A stretch of DNA of 8,031 nucleotides from Verrucomicrobiota bacterium (GTDB lineage Bacteria; Verrucomicrobiota; Verrucomicrobiia; Chthoniobacterales; JAFAMB01). Shown here piece after piece: positions 1-6,202 of the stretch. The position numbers and the translations under genes are program-made. The stretch covers positions 1 to 8,031 of the forward strand of contig JAFAXJ010000589.1 of assembly GCA_019241095.1 (NCBI GenBank). Direction: 5' to 3'. Within the stretch, counting starts at the first letter, position 1. Every line of letters starts with the position of its first letter. Under the pieces are notes generated by a model. It worked only from the letters and a program-made list of their open reading frames with translations. It had not been told where the DNA came from and made no database searches.

Positions 1-278
1 CAAAAAAAGGCTTCGTAATCGTACTTAAAATTTGTTTCAGCCATTTGATGCAGAAGCGTAAGACGAGCGCGCAATTCCTTTGCTTCTTCCTCACAGGCGC
101 GCCGTGTGGCAAGCAGATCTGCGCAGTGAATTGATACCCATTGAGCAAAGGCCGGCGCCTCTTTAGACTCGTGCCAAAGAATCTGGCCTTCGATTCTTGT
201 AGCAAGCTCATTGACGGCTTTGAGTTCCGCTTCGGCTTTTCGCCGGATCAATAGATTGTCTACAACCAGCAACAGCAT
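1..278 (-). CDS. Partial small helical protein of unknown function (N-terminal 92 residues)
   Basis: A minus-strand frame is open from an ATG at 276-278 to the left edge, so the C-terminus is missing. Ninety-two codons are visible. The start is hydrophobic (MLLLVVDNLLIRRKAEAE) and the rest is rich in Glu, Ala, Arg, Lys and Leu (for example CEEEAKELRARLTLLHQM at residues 62-79), which suggests long amphipathic helices or a coiled coil. There is no clear signal peptide, because charged residues follow the short hydrophobic start at once. The ATG lies 28 bases after the stop of the L,D-transpeptidase on the same strand, so the two are probably co-transcribed. A GTG three codons upstream (GTG GGT GAA ATG) is an alternative start, and the GGTGGG stretch before the ATG is a weak ribosome-binding candidate. 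I do not recognise the family. The frame is called a gene because it is open, sensibly composed and operon-placed. Confidence 0.6.
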   Translation of the reverse strand, partial: MLLLVVDNLLIRRKAEAELKAVNELATRIEGQILWHESKEAPAFAQWVSIHCADLLATRRACEEEAKELRARLTLLHQMAETNFKYDYEAFF

Positions 279-306
279 TTCACCCACCGTCAAAAGCGAA
301 AGCGGC

Positions 307-1437
307 TCAGTAAATCTCGACCGTTATGCCTTGCGTGACCTGATTTATCACACGTGCCGCATCCCAGTTGGCTAAGCGTATACACCCATGACTGCCAGAG
401 CGACCGATCGTATCAGGGCTATTGGTGCCGTGAATCCCTATGCCTTTTTTGCTCAGACCGATCCAGGCTATACCGACTGGATTCTTTGGACCTGGCGGAA
501 TATTGAAAAAGTTTTCGCTCCGGACACCATGATTAAGCATCGCTTCATCCCACCTGAACCAAGGCAAGGTAGCGATCCCGACGATCTTCCAGGTTCCGAT
601 TGGGGCTGGCAACCTTTTTGATCCGGGCGTAATCGGATAAGAACTGACAATCTTGTCGCCATCCCAGATGTCCAGCATTCTATAACGCGTATCGATCTTG
701 ACGGTCCGTTTTGCCAGGTCCGGTCTCAAGGGTAAGCTCCCAATCTCTCTCAAGGTCTCAACTTGGAAAGGCGGCACGTTTGGCACCCTTAGAACGTCAC
801 CGGTTTTTAAGGAATTCATGTTCCGATCTTTGTTTAACTTAGCGACAAAGTTCTCATCCGAATGAAATCGCTCCGCGACAAATTCCGTAATGGACCGGTA
901 TAGCATAGCCTTAACCTTCGCCTGTTCCTTTGGTTTAAGCGGGGTGTCTCCTACCTCCGTGAAATCATCAGCCGTCAATGTGTAGGTTGTGTAGATCGGG
1001 AAAATGTGTTGCAACTCTCCTTGTAAGGCCTCATCGATCTGTCCGGTCGGCTCTTGTCCATTCGCCTTCTGATACCTTTGCAGCGCCTTCGCGCAGAATT
1101 CGCCCCAGCGTCCGTCAATCTTGCCAGGACCGAACGAGCGTTGATCTAAAAAAATTTGCAACCGGGTTATGATCTCGCGTTCGGAGGCAGGCTCGGCGCG
1201 AGGCACCGAGGGTTCGCTGGAAGGAGTTGCGTAAGACGCGACCTTTGGCGGAGCAAGTGGGGTCGCTGGAAATCTCGTATCAGGGGCCGGCATCGCACCC
1301 ACTGAGGTCTCTGGCCTTTCTGCCTGTGTTGGATCAGCGATAAACGGCGTAGGAGCAGGTTCCGATGGCATTTGGGCGAGCGCAATTATGCACAACCCAA
1401 AAAATAAACAGCTGAACAATAAGTTCTTAAGGAACAT
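307..1437 (-). CDS. Secreted L,D-transpeptidase (YkuD fold) with peptidoglycan-binding and LysM-like regions
   Basis: The protein has 376 residues and probably cross-links or modifies peptidoglycan in the periplasm by L,D-transpeptidation. Residues 1-21 form a signal peptide (Lys at 4, hydrophobic core, likely cleavage after ALA before Gln22). A Pro/Ala-rich linker spans about 24-85. A PG_binding_1-like repeat spans about 87-141 (LQIFLDQRSFGPGKIDGRWG). A degenerate LysM-like segment spans about 178-222, ending in GDVLRVPNV. The YkuD catalytic domain covers about 245-376. It carries the hallmark His336 (GIGIHG) and the SHGCIRL motif with the catalytic cysteine at 352. All active-site residues are present, so it should be functional. 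The ATG at 1435-1437 has no Shine-Dalgarno site, but it starts the signal peptide and sits just below a good promoter. The helical-protein gene follows 28 bases downstream. The family call is firm; the exact substrate linkage is not deducible. Confidence 0.93.
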   Translation of the reverse strand: MFLKNLLFSCLFFGLCIIALAQMPSEPAPTPFIADPTQAERPETSVGAMPAPDTRFPATPLAPPKVASYATPSSEPSVPRAEPASEREIITRLQIFLDQRSFGPGKIDGRWGEFCAKALQRYQKANGQEPTGQIDEALQGELQHIFPIYTTYTLTADDFTEVGDTPLKPKEQAKVKAMLYRSITEFVAERFHSDENFVAKLNKDRNMNSLKTGDVLRVPNVPPFQVETLREIGSLPLRPDLAKRTVKIDTRYRMLDIWDGDKIVSSYPITPGSKRLPAPIGTWKIVGIATLPWFRWDEAMLNHGVRSENFFNIPPGPKNPVGIAWIGLSKKGIGIHGTNSPDTIGRSGSHGCIRLANWDAARVINQVTQGITVEIY

Positions 1438-1455
1438 AGGAATTAAGTTGGCGCG

Positions 1456-1483
1456 AGTATATCACGCACACTTAGGAGGGCAA
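1456..1483 (-). promoter_or_regulatory. Sigma-70-like promoter of the L,D-transpeptidase gene
   Basis: On the minus strand TTGCCC (1478-1483) and TATACT (1456-1461) are separated by 16 bases. They match the -35 consensus at four of six positions and the -10 consensus at five of six. Transcription would begin near 1449, leaving a leader of only about 10-12 bases before the ATG at 1437. The leader has no Shine-Dalgarno sequence. This is a visual match only. Confidence 0.5.
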
Positions 1484-1605
1484 GACCCTGGCGCGCTATG
1501 GTCCTGAAGAGCGATGCTTGATTTCGCGTATACATTACAGGCCAGGCCTCGAATAGGTCATAGCCCTAAGCGAGCGCGTCATTTCAAAACGCCTTTGGGA
1601 GCTAG

Positions 1606-2832
1606 TCAGTGATCTCCGCGAATTTCAACGTTCTTGAATCTCACACTGAAGCGGAACACTTTTTTGTCGTGGCAGAAAATCTCCCCCGTTTGAAGATTAA
1701 CTCGCAGTGGTACAAGGACGCGAGTCACGTCTATCGTCGCGTGGAAACCACGTTCTGAGAAGATGTCTATAGCCATGGCCAAGGCAATCGGATCCTCGAA
1801 AAGCAAGTCTTCAGAGTTAATATTAGCGGTGCCTGAGAGGGCGTAACGCATCACAATGGGCATCATGCGCTGCTCGATAAATTCGATGACACGGTCAAAG
1901 GTCTTAGGGTGCTCCAGTTCGTAGCCATCAAGCCGGCGAACGAGTTCCTGGCGAGCATGTCGCACAATCTCGCTGGCCAAGGGCAGACGGCGCAACCTAT
2001 CGAACGTGCGCGGTTCCAGCTCCAGCGAACTCTGGTATTCCAGCTCACGGACGATGTTGGCCTGCACGGCCGGAATCGGCAGCTGGGCATTGATGAAATG
2101 GTAGTGAAAAATCTGTTTGAGAGAGACCAGCGCGTCGTATGTCTTCTCTTTGAAAACCCGGTAGCGATTTCGTGCTAATTCCTCACTGTAATCAGTGGCT
2201 CTTTCCTCCCAGGGCTCACCCAGACCGGACTGCTTAACCTCCTCGTTATGAGCAGCAACCAAGCGGCCGCGCTTCAATTGGCGGGCCACGCTCTCGGCCT
2301 CGTCCACAAAAAGAACCATAATGTGAAAGATGGGCTGTTTGAAGTATACCCCTTCAGGTTTGCCCAAAAACTCCCGCCGCAACGCAAGCATCTCATCGAA
2401 AAGTAATTTCAGGCATTCAACTTGAACCTTGGTGCGTGGAAAACCGTCGAGCAGTGCACCATTTTGTTGCTCCGGTTCCAAAAGCTTACGGAAAAGAATG
2501 CCGACGACTTCCCGGTCGCCAACCATGCCGCCGCGGGCCTTAATTGCGCGCGCTTCCTCAGTGTTGAGCAACTGAGAAACGACAATGGGCAGCGAATCGA
2601 TTCCGCGCACCTTCCGAATAAAATCTGAATTTGTTCCCTTACCCGCCCCCGGCGCTCCGCCAAGCAGGATTAACTCTTTAGGAAAACGCAAATGACTGCG
2701 CCCGTATTCCTGCTCCAATTCTCGCCAGACAGTGCCAAAGATGAGTTGGGCGTCCTTAATCTCCAGATCAAGCGGGGCGGGCTTGTCAGACACAGGTAGA
2801 ACTTTGGATTTCATGAGCAAGATATTCGACAT
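1606..2832 (-). CDS. Adenylate kinase-like nucleoside monophosphate kinase with C-terminal extension
   Basis: This is a cytoplasmic P-loop kinase of the adenylate kinase family, expected to move phosphate from ATP to a nucleoside monophosphate. It is 408 residues from the ATG at 2832. A GTG seven codons upstream (2853) and an ATG at 2814 are alternatives; none has a strong ribosome-binding site. Numbered from 2832, the Walker A loop GAPGAGKGT is at about 59-67 and the NMP-site motif LLDGFPRT at about 127-134. A lid-type segment RQLKRGR is at about 184-190, and an Arg-rich stretch (RATDYSEELARNRYRVF) at about 211-227 matches the lid/core arginines. The kinase core ends near residue 264. About 140 further residues follow that I cannot assign, nearly doubling the usual length of about 180-220. 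That makes it unlikely to be a standard Adk. The substrate is unknown. It has its own transcription context, with a 168-base gap to the transpeptidase and a gap of about 385 bases upstream. Confidence 0.82.
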   Translation of the reverse strand: MSNILLMKSKVLPVSDKPAPLDLEIKDAQLIFGTVWRELEQEYGRSHLRFPKELILLGGAPGAGKGTNSDFIRKVRGIDSLPIVVSQLLNTEEARAIKARGGMVGDREVVGILFRKLLEPEQQNGALLDGFPRTKVQVECLKLLFDEMLALRREFLGKPEGVYFKQPIFHIMVLFVDEAESVARQLKRGRLVAAHNEEVKQSGLGEPWEERATDYSEELARNRYRVFKEKTYDALVSLKQIFHYHFINAQLPIPAVQANIVRELEYQSSLELEPRTFDRLRRLPLASEIVRHARQELVRRLDGYELEHPKTFDRVIEFIEQRMMPIVMRYALSGTANINSEDLLFEDPIALAMAIDIFSERGFHATIDVTRVLVPLRVNLQTGEIFCHDKKVFRFSVRFKNVEIRGDH

Positions 2833-2853
2833 CTGGAGCCTGAGGCATAACAC

Positions 2854-3217
2854 ATAAAACGAGACTGCCCTAATTCTTCAAGAACGCCATTGCGCGATTC
2901 TGATATGTCATATCCGCATTAGGAATGCGAGGCGTTTGAACATTTCACAGAAACGGTTCGGCGAAGTTGATCCAGATCCTGACGTCGTCTGACGGGCGTT
3001 TATGGTGTGATTTTCACTTAACGATAATACATGGCCAAATAGCCGGACATCACGGAGGCTTCATCCGCTCGCGCCCGGCTTGGAAGGAGCAAGAATGAAA
3101 GAGAAACGATTCGATTACTGGCGTGAGTTCTAGCCTGGGAAAAGGCTGGCCGAAGGGGCACTTGCTGTTGCCCGCTGGTCTGGCTGGTTTCGCTCGTCCA
3201 ATTCTGGTGGTACTAAC
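2854..3217. other. Intergenic stretch without a convincing gene
   Basis: This stretch separates the kinase from the aldolase, both on the minus strand. It should hold the aldolase's 3' end and the kinase's promoter, but I find no clear -35/-10 pair and no terminator with a T-run. A short inverted repeat (AGCCT at 3132-3136 with AGGCT at 3143-3147) is too weak to call. On the plus strand a strong ribosome-binding site precedes a 12-codon frame, listed separately. Confidence 0.5.
3083..3133 (+). other. Ribosome-binding site followed by a 12-codon open frame (remnant or leader peptide?)
   Basis: On the plus strand GGAAGGAG (3082-3089) stands five bases before an ATG at 3095-3097, among the best Shine-Dalgarno arrangements in the window. 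The frame reads MKEKRFDYWREF and stops at TAG 3131-3133. The peptide composition is protein-like. Just beyond the stop another frame stays open for about 40 codons into the aldolase 3' end. This could be the decayed start of a lost gene, a tiny peptide gene, or chance. No plus-strand gene follows that it could lead into. Confidence 0.2.
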
Positions 3218-4120
3218 TCAGGTGATAGACGCTTCAAAGATGCTTTGAATCGTTGAATCCAGCACAGCATTAAACTCCGCATCAGATTGCTGGACCGACA
3301 ATCCTTCTACCAGCGCTCGCGAGAAGCTCGCCACCACGCCATGATTTCTACGGAGACGTTCGTCACCTTCTTGCAGCGAGTACCCCCCGGACAGAGCAAC
3401 CACTTTCAGAACGTTCGGATGTCTGATGCATTCAGCGTATAAATCGTCTTCTTCCGGCAACGTGATCTTCAGCATAACCGGTTGACCGGCCGGCAGTTTG
3501 TTAACTTCTTCAAGGAGAGCCGCTTTAAGCAACGTCTCGGCGCTAGCCTTTTCCGGACAGTGTATATTCACTTCTGGCTCAACGATTGGCATAAGCCCCG
3601 CAGCGATGATCTGCGCCGCCACCTCAAACTGCTGGCTGACAACTGCCTTGATGCCGGCGGGATTGGCTTGGTTGATGAAGGAGCGCATTTTGGTTCCGAA
3701 GATGCGCTTCGCGACGGCCTTGTTGAGCAAGGCGTCCAGTTCGGGTATTTGCTTCATCAAATGCACACCGTCCTTCTCATCGGAAAGCCCCTTGTCCACT
3801 TTCAGGAAAGGCACAACGCGTTTGACGTTCCAAAGGTAGTCTGCGGTTGGCAGTCCCTCGATGTCCCTATCCATTGTCCCCTCGAACAGGATCGCGGCGA
3901 AAACCCGGTCGCCATTAAAGCTGGGACTGGTAATGAGGCGTGCGCGCATCTCATGAACGAGTGCAAACATCTCATCTTCGTTGGACCACGAGCCTTCCTT
4001 AATACCGTAGGCACGCAGCGCCTTGGGCGTGCTGCCACCACTTTGGTCCAGTGCGGCAATAAAGCCGGGCTGCGTTTTGATTTTTCGCTGCTGTTGTTCC
4101 TTCAGGGTAGGCTTGTTCAT
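3218..4120 (-). CDS. fda: Class I fructose-bisphosphate aldolase
   Basis: This cytoplasmic glycolytic and gluconeogenic enzyme reversibly splits fructose 1,6-bisphosphate into dihydroxyacetone phosphate and glyceraldehyde 3-phosphate through a Schiff base, without metal. The length of 300 residues is typical of the bacterial (staphylococcal-type) class I family. Visible family motifs are ALDQSGGSTPK at 23-33 with Asp25, PFLKVDKG at 104-111, EPEVNI at 181-186, VMLKITLP at 215-222 with the expected Schiff-base lysine at 218, ALSGGYS at 242-248 and ASFSRAL at 264-270. No catalytic residue looks missing. The ATG at 4118-4120 gives the standard N-terminus; its GAGAG ribosome-binding site is modest. 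The gene stands alone, with 126 bases to the stop of the upstream corrinoid-binding gene. A 12-base palindrome (4145-4156) and a 14-base palindrome (4187-4200) lie in its upstream region. The symbol follows the family name used in related bacteria. Confidence 0.95.
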   Translation of the reverse strand: MNKPTLKEQQQRKIKTQPGFIAALDQSGGSTPKALRAYGIKEGSWSNEDEMFALVHEMRARLITSPSFNGDRVFAAILFEGTMDRDIEGLPTADYLWNVKRVVPFLKVDKGLSDEKDGVHLMKQIPELDALLNKAVAKRIFGTKMRSFINQANPAGIKAVVSQQFEVAAQIIAAGLMPIVEPEVNIHCPEKASAETLLKAALLEEVNKLPAGQPVMLKITLPEEDDLYAECIRHPNVLKVVALSGGYSLQEGDERLRRNHGVVASFSRALVEGLSVQQSDAEFNAVLDSTIQSIFEASIT

Positions 4121-4186
4121 AGAGCGTCTCTCATTTTCGGTAACCCCGGATCCGGGAGCAAAGGGAAACTTCGATAGTAACCAGAA

Positions 4187-4200
4187 TCCATCATGATGGA
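4187..4200. promoter_or_regulatory. Perfect 14-base palindrome upstream of the aldolase gene (possible operator)
   Basis: TCCATCATGATGGA is a perfect palindrome about 67 bases before the aldolase ATG. It starts two bases downstream of a minus-strand TTGACT (4203-4208), a good -35 match, so it would occupy the promoter spacer. The -10 position is poor (TCTGGT at 17-base spacing), so the promoter itself is uncertain. A second palindrome, CCCGGATCCGGG (4145-4156), lies between it and the gene. An operator role is inferred from position and symmetry only. Confidence 0.3.
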
Positions 4201-4246
4201 AGAGTCAACTCTCTCGACTGGACAAAAAGTGGCAAATTATTTGGCA

Positions 4247-5023
4247 TTAAAGAGCTTGCTGCAACTTGCGCCACCGATCTATTACCTCACGCATTTGACT
4301 GATTCCCAATAACATTCGCGGCCCAGGCTGAAGGATCTGGTCCGAACTAAGCGTATGTATGTCCCCCGCGCGAACCGCCGAAAGCTTGTGCCAGCCATCC
4401 CGGTTCGCGATCAGGTCCGTGTTGACAGGTTTGCCACACCAACTCGCGAAAATAATCTGGGGATCGGCGGCCCGGACAGCAGCAGATTCGATTCGCCGAT
4501 CCTTTGAAGCTCTCGCGTTTGGTCGCGCAAAAATGTCTATACCGCCAACCAATGCAATGGCTTCACTTACCCAGCCGATGCCTGAGATCAGCGGGTCATC
4601 CCACTCTTCAAAGTAGACACGCGGACGCGGATAATCGTCACAACGTAGCGAATCCAACTTGCGCTCGAAATCATTGACGAGTGCTTCCGCTTCTCTTGCG
4701 AAACCGACCACCCGTCCAATGAGTAAGATTGCTTCTACAATTCCGCGAAGTGAACGTTGGTTCGTTGCCAACACAGTGCAATGATTGTGAATCAGATCGG
4801 CAGAAATTTCCGCCTGCACGTCCGAGAATGTGATGACTAAGTCTGGCGCAAGTTCCAACAATTTATCACGGTCAATCGTCGAAAAGCCGCCAACGACACG
4901 ACGGAACTGGCGTAGTTCCGTTGGCGCAAAAGAACTGACCGCTACTACTCGGCTGCCTGCTCCCAATCTCAAGCAGATATCGGCGGACTCGGCGCTCAGA
5001 CAAACGATGCGTTCCGGAAACAT
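4247..5023 (-). CDS. BtuF/FecB-type corrinoid-binding protein without signal peptide
   Basis: This resembles the periplasmic-binding-protein fold of vitamin B12 or iron-chelate ABC systems, specifically the short signal-less 'cobalamin-binding protein' subgroup. From the ATG at 5021-5023 it has 258 residues. Family marks are ERIVCLSAESADICLRLGAG at 4-23, the RVVGGFSTID stretch at 42-51, ELAPDLVITF at 57-66, EEWDDPLISGIGWVSEAI at 139-156, and LQPGPRMLLGI at 231-241. The start at 5023 is preferred over the upstream ATG at 5095: it begins exactly where the family begins and has a GAGGG four bases before it. The 24 extra residues are Trp/Arg/Cys-rich and unlike the family. No signal peptide or lipobox is seen, so it may act in the cytoplasm or be exported in some other way. 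No permease, ATPase or corrinoid-synthesis gene adjoins it. Binding of B12, another corrinoid or a metal chelate cannot be told apart here. Confidence 0.8.
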   Translation of the reverse strand: MFPERIVCLSAESADICLRLGAGSRVVAVSSFAPTELRQFRRVVGGFSTIDRDKLLELAPDLVITFSDVQAEISADLIHNHCTVLATNQRSLRGIVEAILLIGRVVGFAREAEALVNDFERKLDSLRCDDYPRPRVYFEEWDDPLISGIGWVSEAIALVGGIDIFARPNARASKDRRIESAAVRAADPQIIFASWCGKPVNTDLIANRDGWHKLSAVRAGDIHTLSSDQILQPGPRMLLGISQMREVIDRWRKLQQAL

Positions 5024-5027
5024 AGAA

Positions 5028-5032
5028 CCCTC
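5028..5032 (-). promoter_or_regulatory. Ribosome-binding site that decides the BtuF-like start
   Basis: On the minus strand GAGGG precedes the ATG at 5021-5023 by four bases. This supports the shorter protein over the upstream ATG at 5095, which has no comparable site. Confidence 0.45.
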
Positions 5033-5039
5033 ACTATCC

Positions 5040-5120
5040 GCCAGTTTAAGCTGGCACTTGCCGCCAATGCGGCAGGTCCACCTCCACCGGTTCAACCGTC
5101 TTTCGCTGGCACAGCCCAGC
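5040..5120 (-). promoter_or_regulatory. Cluster of three short hairpins in the probable leader of the BtuF-like gene
   Basis: Three inverted repeats lie in 81 bases: GCCAG/CTGGC (5040-5044 with 5051-5055), GCCGC/GCGGC (5060-5064 with 5069-5073) and GCTGG/CCAGC (5105-5109 with 5116-5120). On the minus strand the middle part contains GGACCTGCCG (5070-5079), which resembles the 3' end of the B12 box of cobalamin riboswitches. The other conserved riboswitch parts are not recognisable, so this is recorded only as a structured leader. If the gene really starts at 5095, the first two hairpins lie inside coding sequence. The rest of the gap, up to 5340, shows nothing I can name. Confidence 0.25.
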
Positions 5121-5340
5121 CATTCTCTTTTTACTCGATCAGTCCCACCTTCTAAGCGAGTTCGCGAGGCGCTTCCATGCCGCGCCCATTAACGAGTTCG
5201 CTATCGGCACTATTGTCTTTGGATCGCCGGTCCAGGGTCTCAGCAGCAAGGAGTTTTCAAACCGCTGCCAACAAAATCACATTTCGTGACTTCGAGGATG
5301 TACGCTCACCGGATTTGTGCTACGACACCCAGCTCTGGCG

Positions 5341-5769
5341 CTATCGTTCAGCGAATGTCGGCAAATTGATCTCCTCCCGACGGTCGAGCAAAATGGCGAC
5401 TCTCTCAATCAGGCTTCGTTCACCTCGCTGGATGGCCTCGCCCAAGCCGGAGTTGCCGATGATCGCGCAATAATACTGCCCGCAAAGCTGTCGAAACTCT
5501 TCGTCATTCCATGGCCCATTGTAACCAATCACATTTCCTACCTTCAACGGCTGGCTCTGAAAATCAGTGCCGTTTGGCTGACGCACTTCAGCACTAAGGT
5601 CCTTTAGGCGTTGATCGCCAATTGTAAGGTCAAATTCTATGAGCGAGTCAATTTGGCTTTCATCCTGTTCGAAAGTAGAAGGATTTTTCAAATTGATCCT
5701 GATACACTTAAATTCGATCGTTCCGGTAAGCATTTCACGGTGGGTTCTGGTTGGCTCTGGTACAGGCAT
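5341..5769 (-). CDS. Conserved-looking hypothetical protein, 142 residues
   Basis: The minus-strand frame starts at ATG 5767-5769 and ends at TAG 5341-5343. A TTG two codons upstream (5775) and an ATG at 5731-5733 are alternative starts; none has a strong ribosome-binding site. The product is soluble-looking, mildly acidic, and has no signal peptide or membrane segment. It begins with a Pro/Arg-rich tail, then shows alternating hydrophobic residues suggestive of beta strands (MLTGTIEFKCIRINL, and LIEFDLTIGDQRLKDLSAEV). Next comes a GYNGPWNDEEFRQLCGQYYC stretch with two cysteines, and a C-terminal charged helix (SLIERVAILLDRREEI). I do not recognise the family. It looks real because the composition is protein-like and the competing frames read poorly. 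It is separated from the BtuF-like gene by about 317 bases, so linkage is doubtful. A 7-base inverted repeat lies about 65 bases upstream. Confidence 0.6.
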   Translation of the reverse strand: MPVPEPTRTHREMLTGTIEFKCIRINLKNPSTFEQDESQIDSLIEFDLTIGDQRLKDLSAEVRQPNGTDFQSQPLKVGNVIGYNGPWNDEEFRQLCGQYYCAIIGNSGLGEAIQRGERSLIERVAILLDRREEINLPTFAER

Positions 5770-5833
5770 TGTCAACTTAGTTGCCGCCGCACTAACCTGC
5801 TAGCGTTTGGCGTGCAAAATGGAGACACCATTT

Positions 5834-5859
5834 AAAGCTCGTCGCCAGGGCAGAGCTTT
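5834..5859. repeat. Inverted repeat (7-base arms) upstream of the hypothetical gene
   Basis: AAAGCTC (5834-5840) and GAGCTTT (5853-5859) are perfect inverted arms around a 12-base loop. A T-run and an A-run adjoin it (TTTTAAAAAAA on the plus strand). It sits about 65 bases upstream of the minus-strand hypothetical gene and could be an operator or a leader hairpin. As a plus-strand terminator it would have only four Ts, and no plus-strand gene ends nearby. Confidence 0.4.
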
Positions 5860-6128
5860 TAAAAAAATAGGGTCAACAACAATAACGATTGATTCAAGTG
5901 GAAAATCGTTCGGGAGTCGAAACTCCATAACTACCTGAAATGTTGATGTATGGCTATATCAAATAATCTTTAATGTGCTTACATGGTGACGTAATTGTTT
6001 TAAGACATAGCGGCAGGAATCGCGTTATTCTCAAGCATATAGATCCAGGGACAGAGATTTAAAATTTGGCATTTGCGAAATCCGTGGCATTTTCGGGGCT
6101 CGCCGAGCGCGGCCTTAGCAGCCCGAAA
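5860..6128. other. AT-richer intergenic stretch between the two gene directions
   Basis: No credible coding frame is present; GC falls to about 38% in part of it. It lies between the minus-strand hypothetical gene and the plus-strand tRNA, so it must contain the tRNA promoter. I could not identify a convincing -35/-10 pair: TTGGCA at 6066-6071 lacks a good -10. A near direct repeat (TGGCATTTGCGAAA at 6068 and TGGCATTTTCGGGG at 6085) lies just before the tRNA. Confidence 0.45.
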
Positions 6129-6202
6129 GCACCCGTAGCTCAATTGGATAGAGCATCTGACTTCGGATCAGAAGGTTGGGAGTTCGAGCCTCTCCGGGTG
6201 CG
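6129..6202 (+). tRNA. tRNA-Arg, anticodon TCG
   Basis: The full cloverleaf folds by eye. The acceptor pairs GCACCCG (6129-6135) with CGGGTGC (6195-6201), with discriminator G6202. U8 and A9 are followed by the D arm GCTC/GAGC (6138-6141 and 6151-6154). The anticodon stem TCTGA/TCAGA encloses the loop CTTCGGA, with anticodon TCG at 6163-6165. The variable loop is AGGTT, and the T arm GGGAG/CTCTC has loop TTCGAGC with one G-T wobble. It should read CGA codons, and CGN codons by wobble. The 3' CCA is not encoded and would be added enzymatically. It is a single tRNA gene, not a cluster, and it borders a segment with a dead transposase and a compositionally different gene. Confidence 0.96.

Noticed and set aside
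388..621. Plus-strand frame inside the transpeptidase gene
   Set aside because: It is antisense to the YkuD catalytic domain and has no independent support.
3482..4177. 231-codon plus-strand open frame opposite the aldolase
   Set aside because: It lies almost wholly antisense to a clearly recognised aldolase with all its motifs, and its product resembles no family. It is a by-product of the aldolase's codon pattern.
4230..4246. Terminator hairpin after the BtuF-like gene (TGCCA ... TGCCA next to a T-run)
   Set aside because: The repeated TGCCA is a direct, not an inverted, repeat, so it does not form a stem.
5028..5340. A true cobalamin riboswitch upstream of the BtuF-like gene
   Set aside because: Only the ACCTGCC end of the B12 box is visible. 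The other conserved riboswitch segments are not found, so I list only a structured leader and a check.
5177..5607. Two overlapping plus-strand frames across the hypothetical gene and its downstream gap
   Set aside because: They are Ser/Arg-rich, overlap each other and the better minus-strand frame, and lack ribosome-binding sites.
5834..5870. Rho-independent terminator at the AAAGCTC/GAGCTTT inverted repeat
   Set aside because: Only four Ts follow the stem before an A-run, the loop is long, and no plus-strand gene ends there.
6066..6094. tRNA promoter at TTGGCA
   Set aside because: No acceptable -10 lies at 16-18 bases (ATTTTC at 17).
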